Source: Paenibacillus_E sp964253085 (GTDB lineage Bacteria > Bacillota > Bacilli > Paenibacillales > NBRC-103111). Taken from it: a stretch of DNA of 64,000 nucleotides. This document shows, piece after piece, positions 8,411 to 16,700 of the stretch. A program made the position numbers and the translations under genes. A model generated the notes under the pieces. The model was given only the letters and a program-made list of their open reading frames with translations, ran no database searches and was not told where the DNA came from. How positions within the stretch are numbered: the stretch's first letter is position 1; each line of letters starts with the position of its first letter. The stretch covers positions 806,001 through 870,000 of the forward strand of contig NZ_CAXUQH020000001.1 of assembly GCF_964253085.1 (NCBI RefSeq). The letters run 5' to 3'.

Positions 8411-8460
8411 GCGTGCCTAACTGGATATGGATTTATTTCTTACTAGAAGGTGGGACAGAT

Positions 8461-9234
8461 ATGGCAAAAGGCTACGTGTTTGATTTGGATGGTACAGTAT
8501 ACCTTGGGGATCGAGCAATTGAAGGTGCGGCTGATGCGATACAAGTATTGCGTTCACGAGGAGACAAGGTTGTATTTTTGTCGAATAAACCAATTGCAAC
8601 CCGTCAATCTTATGTGGAAAAGTTATCTAAAATGGGAATTCCCGTAACGATCGAGGATGTGCTGAATTCCTCACAAATCGTTGCTAAATACTTGAATCAG
8701 CGTCTCCAGCCAGATGAGTTAGTTTTCGTTATTGGCGAGGAACCGATTGTGGAAGAGCTTGAGGAATACGGAGTCCCGCTCACACAGGATAGCGAGCAAG
8801 CCCGCTATGTTGTGCTTTCATGGGATCGCCAATTCACTTATGACAAACTCAATAGTGTGTATCAGGCAGCGATCAGAGGTTCGATCATTATTGCATCGAA
8901 TCCGGATGCGACCTGCCCGCTGGACGGCGGACAGATTCCGGACACTGGTACATTTATCGCTGCGCTAGAGGTGGCGACGGGCAAGGCGATTGATTTGGTC
9001 GTAGGCAAACCATCTTTGATTGCCGCCGAGGCAGCGGCAGCCCATTTGGGATTGCCTTTCGAAGATTGCTTTATGATCGGAGATCGGCTTGAGACCGATA
9101 TCAAGATGGCCAATGATGCTGGTATGAAATCCGTGTTGGTACTGACGGGTGTTGCAACGAAGGAAATGGCGGAATGTTCGCCGAATCGACCCATGCATAT
9201 TATTCCAAGTATTAAAGAGGTCATCCACTTATGA
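8461..9234 (+). CDS. HAD-IIA family phosphatase (NagD/PGP-like)
   Basis: 257-residue cytosolic phosphatase. Motif I is FDLDGTVYLGD at residue 7, motif II LSNKP near 40, and motif IV GDRLETDIKMA near 200; the central cap domain is of the IIA type. Family members dephosphorylate small phosphates such as glycerol 3-phosphate, phosphoglycolate or nucleotides. Its place with glpP and glpD, behind a leader resembling that of glpD, suggests glycerol 3-phosphate as a substrate, but this is inference. The ATG at 8461 follows a GGTGGGA site; an in-frame upstream ATG at 8413 overlaps the terminator and is unlikely. Confidence 0.85.
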   Translation: MAKGYVFDLDGTVYLGDRAIEGAADAIQVLRSRGDKVVFLSNKPIATRQSYVEKLSKMGIPVTIEDVLNSSQIVAKYLNQRLQPDELVFVIGEEPIVEELEEYGVPLTQDSEQARYVVLSWDRQFTYDKLNSVYQAAIRGSIIIASNPDATCPLDGGQIPDTGTFIAALEVATGKAIDLVVGKPSLIAAEAAAAHLGLPFEDCFMIGDRLETDIKMANDAGMKSVLVLTGVATKEMAECSPNRPMHIIPSIKEVIHL

Positions 9235-9281
9235 TAAATCGTGGTATAATGTTCTAACATCGACGAAGGGTGGAATAATGC

Positions 9282-9839
9282 GTGTATCCGATTGTTGATT
9301 TAGTTGAACATCAAACCATCGCAGCTGTACAAAAGGTAGAAGATATTGAGCTGGCTATTCAAAGTCCGGCGAACATTGTATTCTTGCTTTTCGGATCCAT
9401 CTTTAATCTGAAGGAAATGGTAGACCGGCTTAAGGATGCAGGCAAGCATGTGTTTATCCACATGGATTTTATTGAAGGCATCGCATCGGATAAGAGCGGT
9501 GTTGCCTATGCCGCGCAAGTCATTAAGCCGACGGGTGTTATTTCAACGAAGAGCCACTTGATTCGCGGAGCGAAGGAAGCAGGGCTCATGGCCATTCAGC
9601 GTATTTTTCTGATTGATCGAAGTGCAGTCCACCGAGGTATTAAGGCAGCGGAGCAGAGCGGTCCGGATGCAATTGAAGTGATGCCAGGCATCATGCCTCG
9701 CATTATTCGCGAAATGACAGATATGACGTCACTTCCTATTATTGCTGGCGGTTTGGTTGGCAATATCAAAGAAATTGAAGAAGCGCTGGAAGCCGGTGCA
9801 CTTGCTGTATCTGCAGGTTCATCCGGATTATGGCAATAA
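9282..9839 (+). CDS. glpP: Glycerol uptake operon antiterminator GlpP
   Basis: 185-residue RNA-binding regulator. In Bacillus, GlpP bound to glycerol 3-phosphate prevents termination in leaders of glycerol genes. Family features seen: FGSIFNLKEMVDRLKDAGKH, HMDFIEGI, GVISTKS, DAIEVMPGIMPRI and IAGGLVGNIKEIEEAL, forming a TIM-barrel-like fold. The start is GTG with AGGGTGG upstream; the nearby ATG at 9278 is out of frame. A TATAAT lies at 9245 with no good -35 box, so it may have a weak own promoter as well as reading from the HAD gene. The probable targets lie on either side of it. Confidence 0.94.
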   Translation: MYPIVDLVEHQTIAAVQKVEDIELAIQSPANIVFLLFGSIFNLKEMVDRLKDAGKHVFIHMDFIEGIASDKSGVAYAAQVIKPTGVISTKSHLIRGAKEAGLMAIQRIFLIDRSAVHRGIKAAEQSGPDAIEVMPGIMPRIIREMTDMTSLPIIAGGLVGNIKEIEEALEAGALAVSAGSSGLWQ

Positions 9840-9861
9840 GATACAATAGCTAATTCCAAGC

Positions 9862-9937
9862 GGGAAGAGACTAGGAGAAACCTCTTTGGAAAAGGTGCGA
9901 GATTTCCGTTCGCATTCTTTTCTAATGAGGTTTTTTT
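9862..9937 (+). promoter_or_regulatory. glpD leader terminator with probable GlpP target motif
   Basis: GCGGGAAGAGACTAGGAGAA leads into a hairpin whose base is AAACCTC / GAGGTTT (with an inner TGCGA / TCGCA), followed by T7. It shares CTAGGAGAA and the same arrangement with the leader at 8331. It lies between glpP and glpD, so antitermination by GlpP would control glpD. Confidence 0.75.
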
Positions 9938-9959
9938 ATATTCGGGGAGGAGAAGGACG

Positions 9960-11633
9960 ATGAGACCGAAATTTTCGGCGCAGAGCCGTATCGATATTTT
10001 GAAAAGTATGGCGAGCAGCGAGTTGGATGTATTAGTCATCGGAGGCGGGATTACCGGTGCGGGAATCGCATTGGATGCCGTTACGCGTGGCATGAAAGTT
10101 GGCCTCATTGAGAAGAACGATTTCGGTTCGGGAACGAGCAGCCGATCGACAAAGCTGATCCACGGCGGCCTTCGCTATTTGAAGCAGGGGGATGTCAAGT
10201 TAGTGCAGGAGGTCGGCAGAGAACGGGCGATTTTGTATAAAAATGCTCCGCATCTCGTGATTCCAGCACCTATGCTGCTTCCTGTTTATAAGGGAGGCAC
10301 CTACGGTTATCTAGCTTCTTCAATCGGATTGTATATCTATGATTGGCTTGCGGGCGTGGCGCGAAAGGAACGCAGAAAAATGCTGGGGCGCAGCCAGACA
10401 GCCCAGCAGGAGCCTTTGCTGAAGCAGGATGGACTTAAGGGTGGCGGCTTATATTTCGAATACCGAACCGATGATGCGCGCTTAACGATCGATATTATGA
10501 AAACGGCCTATACGCGCGGTGCAGACATTGTGAACTATGCCGAAGCAGCCGATTTTATTTATCGAGATGGCAAAGTGGTGGGCGTCTCAGTCAAAGATCG
10601 TATGGACGGGCAAAGCTATCACATCTATGCGAAGCACATTGTGAACGCGGCTGGACCGTGGGTAGATAAGATGCGCCAAATCGACGGCTCCTTAAAAGGG
10701 AAGCGGTTATTTCTGACCAAAGGCGTTCATCTTGTTGTCAATTACGCCAAACTGCCGGTCAAGCAAGCGGCATACTTCGACACGCCGGATGGCAGAATGG
10801 TGTTCGTCATTCCTAGGGGAGAGTCGACGTATATCGGCACGACGGACACGACGTTTACGAAGTCGATCGATAACCCAAGAACGACGCAGGAGGATCGCGA
10901 CTATATCCTTAGGGCTGTTAATGCGATGTTCCCGAGTGTGAAGTTGACGATCGATGATATTCGTTCCCACTGGGCTGGTCTGAGACCACTTATCTACGAA
11001 GAAGGCAAAGGCCCGTCCGAATTGTCCAGAAAAGATGAAATTTTTGTTTCGGACAGCGGTCTGATTACGATCGCGGGCGGCAAATTGACCGGATTCCGTA
11101 AAATGGCGGAAAAGGTCGTCGATCTGGTGTCGCAGCAATTGGAACGTGGGGATGGGAGAAAGTTTCCCGCCTGCAGTACAGACGCCATTACAATTAGTGG
11201 TGGCGAGAACCAAGGGGCGTCAACCTTTCAGGACTGGAAGAAGGAAATGCTCACAATGGGCATGGCACAGGATATAACGAGATCTACGATGCAAGAGTGG
11301 ATCGATACCTACGGTACGAACGCGCTGCAGATTTTGGAACTTCTCCCGATCGCCAGACGGGTTTCCTTGAATCCGGAGCTGCAAGCTGTCTATGCTCAGC
11401 TATTATATTGTATGGAGGAAGAAATGACGGTCACCGCTGCCGATTTTCTAAGATTGCATACAGGATGGTCGTATTTCCAACTGGAGAAGGCGGAGAAATA
11501 TGCCGATACCGTACTCCACATGTTATCCAGCAACTTATCTTACAATGAGGATCAGAAGCAGGATCAGTTAGCAATGGTCGATGCTTTATTCCAAACGATT
11601 TATGATTTGCCTGTGAATGAACATGCAATTTGA
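9960..11633 (+). CDS. glpD: Glycerol-3-phosphate dehydrogenase, FAD-dependent
   Basis: Membrane-associated flavoenzyme that oxidises glycerol 3-phosphate to dihydroxyacetone phosphate and feeds electrons to quinone. The 557-residue length is normal. The dinucleotide fold VLVIGGGITGAGIALDAVTR is near residue 22, followed by the family signature SSRSTKLIHGGLRYLKQGD; GGKLTGFRKMAEK and the C-terminal all-alpha domain are present. GGGGAGGAG precedes the ATG. It lies behind an attenuator-type leader, and a MgtC-family gene follows after 23 bp, probably on the same transcript. Confidence 0.96.
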   Translation: MRPKFSAQSRIDILKSMASSELDVLVIGGGITGAGIALDAVTRGMKVGLIEKNDFGSGTSSRSTKLIHGGLRYLKQGDVKLVQEVGRERAILYKNAPHLVIPAPMLLPVYKGGTYGYLASSIGLYIYDWLAGVARKERRKMLGRSQTAQQEPLLKQDGLKGGGLYFEYRTDDARLTIDIMKTAYTRGADIVNYAEAADFIYRDGKVVGVSVKDRMDGQSYHIYAKHIVNAAGPWVDKMRQIDGSLKGKRLFLTKGVHLVVNYAKLPVKQAAYFDTPDGRMVFVIPRGESTYIGTTDTTFTKSIDNPRTTQEDRDYILRAVNAMFPSVKLTIDDIRSHWAGLRPLIYEEGKGPSELSRKDEIFVSDSGLITIAGGKLTGFRKMAEKVVDLVSQQLERGDGRKFPACSTDAITISGGENQGASTFQDWKKEMLTMGMAQDITRSTMQEWIDTYGTNALQILELLPIARRVSLNPELQAVYAQLLYCMEEEMTVTAADFLRLHTGWSYFQLEKAEKYADTVLHMLSSNLSYNEDQKQDQLAMVDALFQTIYDLPVNEHAI

Positions 11634-11656
11634 ACCTGTGATACGAGGTGACGCAT

Positions 11657-12415
11657 ATGGCCGCTAGCATCTGGCATATTACCCATTTGGAATTAACGAT
11701 TCGCATTTTTATGGCTCTAGTCTTAGGGGGGCTCGTTGGACTGGAGCGCGAGTGGAGTAACCATGCTGCTGGATTGCGGACGCATATCCTGGTCTGTATT
11801 GGATCTGCGGCCATTATGCTGCTATCGATTTATGGCTTCTCCGAGTTCGTTACTGAAGCGAACGTCCGGACAGACCCAGCTCGTCTGGCTGCGCAAGTCA
11901 TCAGCGGGATAGGGTTCCTGGGAGCAGGTACGATTATGAGGACCGGATCTACGGTATCAGGACTTACGACTGCCGCTTCTGTGTGGGTTGTTGCAGCCAT
12001 CGGTCTATGCGTTGGGGCAGGTTTCTTTTACTGTGCTGTTCTGGCGACCGTTATGGTCTTGCTAAGCTTGTTTGTCCTGAATAAGTGGGAGAAAGTAGTC
12101 ATGAAGAACCGGCGAACTCAGGAGGTTGTCATTAAGATTATCGATAAACCAGGAGTTCTGGGCACAATTGCAACTCGTTTTGGCGAGCAAGGCATTCAGG
12201 TCGTTAACGTGCAAATGAAACCTGAAGGCATCATTGAGATTTCAGGTACAGCGGAAGGGGTGATGGAGCTTCGTTTTCATTTGAAAAACGGATATACGGA
12301 AGCGCTTTTACAAGCGGTTGACAGCATATTGAAATCAAACCATATCATATCTTTGGAGTCTAAGGGGGTGCAACTGGACGGCGCTGCACGAATGAATCAA
12401 ACCTATGCGCTCTAA
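11657..12415 (+). CDS. MgtC/SapB family membrane protein
   Basis: 252-residue inner-membrane protein. The N-terminal half has the MgtC pattern: LGGLVGLEREW, HAAGLRTHILVCIGSAAIML, GIGFLGAGTIM, and about five membrane segments. From about residue 155 there is a soluble ACT-like domain (KIIDKPGVLGTIATRFGEQG) of the kind found in Gram-positive members. MgtC proteins are linked to magnesium homeostasis and ATP synthase control. The ATG at 11657 is preferred since GAGGTG is its ribosome site; an upstream GTG at 11648 lies inside that site. Why it follows glpD is unclear. Confidence 0.88.
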   Translation: MAASIWHITHLELTIRIFMALVLGGLVGLEREWSNHAAGLRTHILVCIGSAAIMLLSIYGFSEFVTEANVRTDPARLAAQVISGIGFLGAGTIMRTGSTVSGLTTAASVWVVAAIGLCVGAGFFYCAVLATVMVLLSLFVLNKWEKVVMKNRRTQEVVIKIIDKPGVLGTIATRFGEQGIQVVNVQMKPEGIIEISGTAEGVMELRFHLKNGYTEALLQAVDSILKSNHIISLESKGVQLDGAARMNQTYAL

Positions 12416-12455
12416 TTAATTCCAAATGTTCTACTATTTCTTAATATCGATTTCG

Positions 12456-12506
12456 TTGACATAAGCCCTGTAAGTATGACATACTTTCATTAAGAAAACG
12501 CTTTAT
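12456..12506 (+). promoter_or_regulatory. Promoter plus cre-like site of the Ugp-type operon
   Basis: TTGACA, 18-bp spacer, CATACT, followed about 10 bp downstream by GAAAACGCTTTAT, identical over 13 bases to the cre-like site in the promoter at 8.28 kb. A site in this position would block transcription as a roadblock if bound by CcpA. Confidence 0.55.
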
Positions 12507-12529
12507 TTCGTTCCAAACGATTGGGTGCG

Positions 12530-12619
12530 GAGATCACTGAGACAGCCCAAGAGACGAACGGATCGTGCATGTTTTGTGCGGTCATTTTGTTTCTTGTCTG
12601 ACTAGTGCTCTCCTTTTTT
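12530..12619 (+). terminator. Leader terminator upstream of the Ugp-type operon
   Basis: The long leader folds into nested stems: GAGA-CACT-AGAC at the left pairs with GTCT-AGTG-TCTC at the right, CAAGAGAC pairs with GTTTCTTG, and GATCGTGCA pairs with TGTGCGGTC, ending in T6. It lies between a promoter and the binding-protein gene and so looks like an attenuator. The sequence before it (TTGGGTGCGGAG) resembles TTGGGCGCGAG before the HAD-gene leader, but CTAGGAGAA is not present, so GlpP control is only a possibility. Confidence 0.6.
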
Positions 12620-12688
12620 ATGTCCATTTCGTTAGTGACCGATGTTGTTTCATTCAAATTGATGATAATTGGAGAGGGGATTTTCTAT

Positions 12689-14005
12689 ATGAAAAGGAAA
12701 AAATGGTTACCATTGCTTGCAGCTACAACTCTGACGTTAACGGCATTAACTGGCTGCGGCAGCGGCAGTGGCAGTACAGAGGAAACGGCAGTTGAAGTTC
12801 CGCCAGCGGTGGAAGACAACAAGCCTGTCACGATTCAATACTGGCACTCCCATGCCGAAGTTCAAATGCCAGCAGTGAATGATATGATCGCCGCATTTCA
12901 GAAAAAGTATCCGAACATTACCGTAGAGCCTGTCTTCCAAGGTGCTTATGTCGATTTGCAAAAGAAACTGCAGGCGGCGATTGCGGCTAAAGAAGTTCCT
13001 GCCGTGACCAACGTCGAAGTATCAGCGCTTCCGACATTTGCCGATAGCGGCGCCTTCGCGGATTTATCCGGTTATATCAAACGAGATAAGGTTGATATGA
13101 ATGACTTTTCACAGGGGATGCTGCAAGCATACTCGTATAATAAAAAGCAGTTCGGTTTCCCGCTTATTGTTAGCACAAGCGTCATGATCTACAACAAAAC
13201 GCTGCTGGATAAGCTCGGCGTTCAACCTCCGCAAAAGTGGACGGATATCGAAGAATTTAATAAAAAAGTAGCCGTTAAAGAAAACGGAAAAACGAGTCGT
13301 TATGCGTTCTCCGTTCCGGGCTGGGACACTTGGTACTTAGACCCTTGGGTATCGAATGGCGGAGGATCCATCCTTAACCCTGAGCATACGAAAACACTTC
13401 TGGATCAGCCCGACAGTATGAGATGGATTCAAAACTTCAATAAATGGTTGAAAGACGGTTCCATGCATATGGGGTATGGTAAAGGCGCTTCGGATACGAT
13501 GAGACAAATGTTCCTGGAAGAGAAGATCGCCATGGTTCAACATACGTCGGCTGTATTGAAGACTTACTTGCAAAATGCCAAGTTTGAAGTCGGCGTATCC
13601 TTTATTCCTGGAGACAAAGAGCGCAAGTCGCATATCGGCGGTGCAGGGATTGTGATGATGGATGGCGCCCCTGCTAATCAGAAGGAAGCAGCATGGAAGT
13701 TCATTAAGTTCATGACAGATGCTGAGCGTAACATTAAGTGGGCAGAGGGAACAGGTTACCTGCCAACGCATAAGTCAGTTCTGAATACCGAAGAAGGCAA
13801 ACAGTATTTCGCTAAGTTACCTCAGTACAAAGCAGTATTCGATAACTTTGACAATGTGGTAGGACGTCCGCAGCACCCAGCGTATCCAGAATTTAGCAAG
13901 AAGTACATGGAAGCCGTTGGCAAGATGATTCTGGAGAATGCGGATCCCGAGCAAGTGATCAAAGAAGCTGTGAAAGAAATTAATACGATCTTGGCAGAAA
14001 GTTAA
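12689..14005 (+). CDS. ABC transporter substrate-binding lipoprotein, UgpB-like
   Basis: Extracytoplasmic binding protein of 438 residues, family 1 (glycerol 3-phosphate / oligosaccharide type). The signal peptide ends in the lipobox LTGC near residue 23. ITIQYWHSH-like VTIQYWHSHAEVQMPAVNDM and the later FGFPLIVSTSVMIYNKTLLD are typical of UgpB. The two downstream phosphodiesterases support glycerol 3-phosphate or glycerophosphodiesters as substrate; sugars remain possible. The ATG follows GGAGAGGGG; upstream in-frame starts fall in the leader and lack a signal sequence arrangement. A hairpin without T-run separates it from the permease genes. Confidence 0.88.
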   Translation: MKRKKWLPLLAATTLTLTALTGCGSGSGSTEETAVEVPPAVEDNKPVTIQYWHSHAEVQMPAVNDMIAAFQKKYPNITVEPVFQGAYVDLQKKLQAAIAAKEVPAVTNVEVSALPTFADSGAFADLSGYIKRDKVDMNDFSQGMLQAYSYNKKQFGFPLIVSTSVMIYNKTLLDKLGVQPPQKWTDIEEFNKKVAVKENGKTSRYAFSVPGWDTWYLDPWVSNGGGSILNPEHTKTLLDQPDSMRWIQNFNKWLKDGSMHMGYGKGASDTMRQMFLEEKIAMVQHTSAVLKTYLQNAKFEVGVSFIPGDKERKSHIGGAGIVMMDGAPANQKEAAWKFIKFMTDAERNIKWAEGTGYLPTHKSVLNTEEGKQYFAKLPQYKAVFDNFDNVVGRPQHPAYPEFSKKYMEAVGKMILENADPEQVIKEAVKEINTILAES

Positions 14006-14024
14006 TCAATCATAATTTTATCTC

Positions 14025-14056
14025 GTCGTGTAGAAAGCTGAGGTTTTCTGCACGAC
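14025..14056 (+). other. Intercistronic mRNA hairpin
   Basis: GTCGTGTAGAAA pairs with TTTCTGCACGAC (one G-U) around an 8-nt loop, with no T-run. Such hairpins after binding-protein genes commonly stabilise the upstream message and give the binding protein a higher level than the permeases. Confidence 0.7.
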
Positions 14057-14088
14057 AGTTCATTTAAGTAAGGTGAGAGGGGATACCC

Positions 14089-15033
14089 ATGAATACGGAC
14101 AACAGGCCGAGCCAGATTCAACAAGAAGTTGGCGGTATCGTAACAACACGTTCTCGTTCCCGTTGGATGGAATATTTGAAAGATTTCTCATTTGCCATTC
14201 CGGCACTGGTGATCCTGATATTATTTATCTATTATCCGCTAGTCAATTCGTTGTATATCAGCTTTACGAACTGGAACATGACGAAGCCTACGAAGAAATT
14301 TATCGGATTTGATAACTATGAATATTTGCTAACCAGTAAGACATTCTATAAAGTGCTTCAGGTGACATTCACCTATACAATTGCAGATGTTGCGCTGACA
14401 CTAGGAATTGGTTTGCTGCTCGCATTGTTGTTTAACTATACATCGCGCACTTTCAATTTCATGAGAGCCGTTATTTTTATGCCGCACTATGTCTCGATGG
14501 TTATCGTGTCCATGATCTTCTTATGGATTTTCAACGGCCAATACGGCCTCATGAACGACATTATGGAATGGATCGGTCTCGAGCCGATACAATGGCTGAC
14601 GAATACGAAAACATCACTGTGGGTGCTGATTGCTGTAGCGGTATGGAAGGGCGTCGGCTTTACGATGATTATCTTCATTTCCGGTTTAAGAAGCATTCCA
14701 GTTGAATACTACGAGGCTTCTGGTATCGACGGGGCGTCAAAGTGGAAGCAGTTTTGGAAAATTACGGTGCCGCTTCTATCTCCGACAACATTGTTCCTTG
14801 TGGTTACGCATTTCATCTCTTCGATGCAGGTATTCCAGTCCGTTGACGTTATTACAAATGGTGGACCGCTAGAATCAACGAAGGCGATGGTGTACTGGAT
14901 TTATGAAATGGCCTTTACTGATTTTAGAACAGGCAGGGCGTCAGCACTAGTGGTCATCTTCTTCATCATTATTATCTTGCTAACCATGCTTCAAATGTAT
15001 GTGTCCAAGAAGAAAGTTCATTACGAAGGGTAG
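14089..15033 (+). CDS. ABC transporter permease, UgpA-like
   Basis: First membrane subunit of the importer, 314 residues with six predicted membrane segments. The EAA loop that contacts the ATPase is EYYEASGIDGASKWKQFWKI near residue 205. The N-terminal 25 residues are polar and cytosolic. It lies 83 bp after the binding-protein gene and 10 bp before the second permease. No ATPase gene is in this cluster, so a shared MsmX-type ATPase encoded elsewhere is expected, as for many Gram-positive importers of this class. Confidence 0.9.
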   Translation: MNTDNRPSQIQQEVGGIVTTRSRSRWMEYLKDFSFAIPALVILILFIYYPLVNSLYISFTNWNMTKPTKKFIGFDNYEYLLTSKTFYKVLQVTFTYTIADVALTLGIGLLLALLFNYTSRTFNFMRAVIFMPHYVSMVIVSMIFLWIFNGQYGLMNDIMEWIGLEPIQWLTNTKTSLWVLIAVAVWKGVGFTMIIFISGLRSIPVEYYEASGIDGASKWKQFWKITVPLLSPTTLFLVVTHFISSMQVFQSVDVITNGGPLESTKAMVYWIYEMAFTDFRTGRASALVVIFFIIIILLTMLQMYVSKKKVHYEG

Positions 15034-15043
15034 GTACAAGAAC

Positions 15044-15874
15044 ATGAAAAAACCGTTGCTCCATACTACCCGTATCGGTATTGCCGTCATCATTACGTTG
15101 GTCATGTTTTTCCCGATTTATTGGATGTTAATTACTGCTTTAAAAACGCCGGCAGAGCTCCGTTTGTCAGCTCCGACCTTTTGGCCGGAGAAGGTGATGT
15201 GGCAAAACTTCGCCTCCGCATTTAAAGCGTTTCCATTTTATCGGTTTACGCTGAATACGGTCATTCAAACTGTGGGGATTGTGTTTCTACAGATTAATAT
15301 TGGTCTCATGGCGGCATACGCATTTGCGAAAGGAACATTTCCAGGCAGAGATAAGTTGTTCGCTCTTGTGCTTGCGGCACTCATCGTACCGGAGCAAGTT
15401 GTATTCGTACCTGTTTACGTACTGATGTCAAAGTTAAATTGGATTAATACGTACTACGCGCTTATTATTCCGCATGCTGCATCCGCTTATGGCATTTTCC
15501 TTCTACGTCAAATGTTCCGTTCTATTAATAATGATGTGATCGAGGCGGCCAAGGTAGACGGTGCGAACCGGTTCCAGGTCCTGTACAGAATATTGACGCC
15601 GATGGCGATGCCAACCGTCTCCACCCTGGCAGTTATCAGCTTTATTAGCAGCTGGAATGCCTACTTCTGGCCACTCATTATGACGAATTCGAACAAAATG
15701 CGCGTATTGACTGTAGGTATCTCCATGATGCGTGATTCGATTGCTGGTGATGAAGCATTGAATATGCACATTATCATGTCGGCGAGTGTGTTGATTATCC
15801 TGCCGATCGTCGTGCTGTTTATTTTTGCCCAAAAGTACATTGTGGCTGCTATGGCTAATTCCACTTTTAAGTAA
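15044..15874 (+). CDS. ABC transporter permease, UgpE-like
   Basis: Second membrane subunit of the importer, 276 residues with six predicted membrane segments. The EAA loop is VIEAAKVDGANRFQVLYRIL near residue 165. TALKTPAELRLSAPTFWPE after the first segment is typical of the family. The ATG at 15044 gives a standard N-terminus; an earlier in-frame ATG lies inside the preceding gene. It pairs with the UgpA-like subunit to form the channel. Confidence 0.9.
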   Translation: MKKPLLHTTRIGIAVIITLVMFFPIYWMLITALKTPAELRLSAPTFWPEKVMWQNFASAFKAFPFYRFTLNTVIQTVGIVFLQINIGLMAAYAFAKGTFPGRDKLFALVLAALIVPEQVVFVPVYVLMSKLNWINTYYALIIPHAASAYGIFLLRQMFRSINNDVIEAAKVDGANRFQVLYRILTPMAMPTVSTLAVISFISSWNAYFWPLIMTNSNKMRVLTVGISMMRDSIAGDEALNMHIIMSASVLIILPIVVLFIFAQKYIVAAMANSTFK

Positions 15875-15935
15875 ATCGGAGATGACCATAGGCATCAACT
15901 AGATTTGAGAGAATAGGAACGCATAGGAGGAACGT

Positions 15936-16700
15936 GTGAATATGACACAACCATCTGTATTAGTAATCGCTCATCGTGGAGCTAAGGGAGAGGCTCCCGA
16001 GAATACACTAGGCGCATTTCGCCTCGGACTTGAACAGGGCTGCGATGGCATTGAACTGGATGTACACTTATCGAAGGACGGCGAACTCATCGTCATCCAT
16101 GATTTCACCATTGATCGTACAACAGATAGGAAGGGCGTCGTGCATGAGATGACGCTCTCACAGTTAAAGCAGGCCGATGCGGGTCGTTGGTTCGATTCGA
16201 AATACGAAGGGGAACGGATTCCAACGTTAGATGAGGTATTCGACCTTGTTCCACCGGAAGTAATGATCAATGTGGAGATCAAGGATTCATACAGCCGGAT
16301 GCTGGAGCCAGCGCTAGTTGAGCTCATGAAGAAGAAAGATCGTGTGCATAATGTGGTAGTCTCTTCCTTTGATCACAAGAGTCTGCAATTTCTGAAGCTC
16401 TTGCTGCCTGAAGCGAAAATCGGGCTCTTATATGAAATCAATCCGGGAAGTCACGCCGGTTTAGCGACAGGACTTGGGGTGCCCGTGTATTCCTTGCATC
16501 CTAATTTTAAAAGGATTAATCGTGAGGATATACGGGATGCCATAAGCAAAGGAATTCAGGTGTATCCTTGGACGATTAATGACGAGAGCAAGATGAGACA
16601 AGCAATCGATAAAGGTGCTTCTGGCATTATTACGGACTTCCCCGGCAAGCTGCGAGAGATTTTAAATGCTCAGAGACAGCCTGCAGGGGGAGAAGGATGA
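15936..16700 (+). CDS. Glycerophosphodiester phosphodiesterase (first copy)
   Basis: 254-residue GDPD enzyme that splits glycerophosphodiesters into glycerol 3-phosphate and an alcohol. The metal and catalytic residues are in IAHRGAKGEAPENT (residues 10-22), GIELDVHLSKDGELIVIHD (about 37-55) and the lysine-containing NVEIKD. No signal peptide is seen, so it should act in the cytosol on imported diesters, feeding GlpD. AGGAGG lies 5 nt before the GTG used here; an in-frame ATG at 15942 is the alternative start. Its end overlaps the next gene by four bases. Confidence 0.92.
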   Translation: MNMTQPSVLVIAHRGAKGEAPENTLGAFRLGLEQGCDGIELDVHLSKDGELIVIHDFTIDRTTDRKGVVHEMTLSQLKQADAGRWFDSKYEGERIPTLDEVFDLVPPEVMINVEIKDSYSRMLEPALVELMKKKDRVHNVVVSSFDHKSLQFLKLLLPEAKIGLLYEINPGSHAGLATGLGVPVYSLHPNFKRINREDIRDAISKGIQVYPWTINDESKMRQAIDKGASGIITDFPGKLREILNAQRQPAGGEG

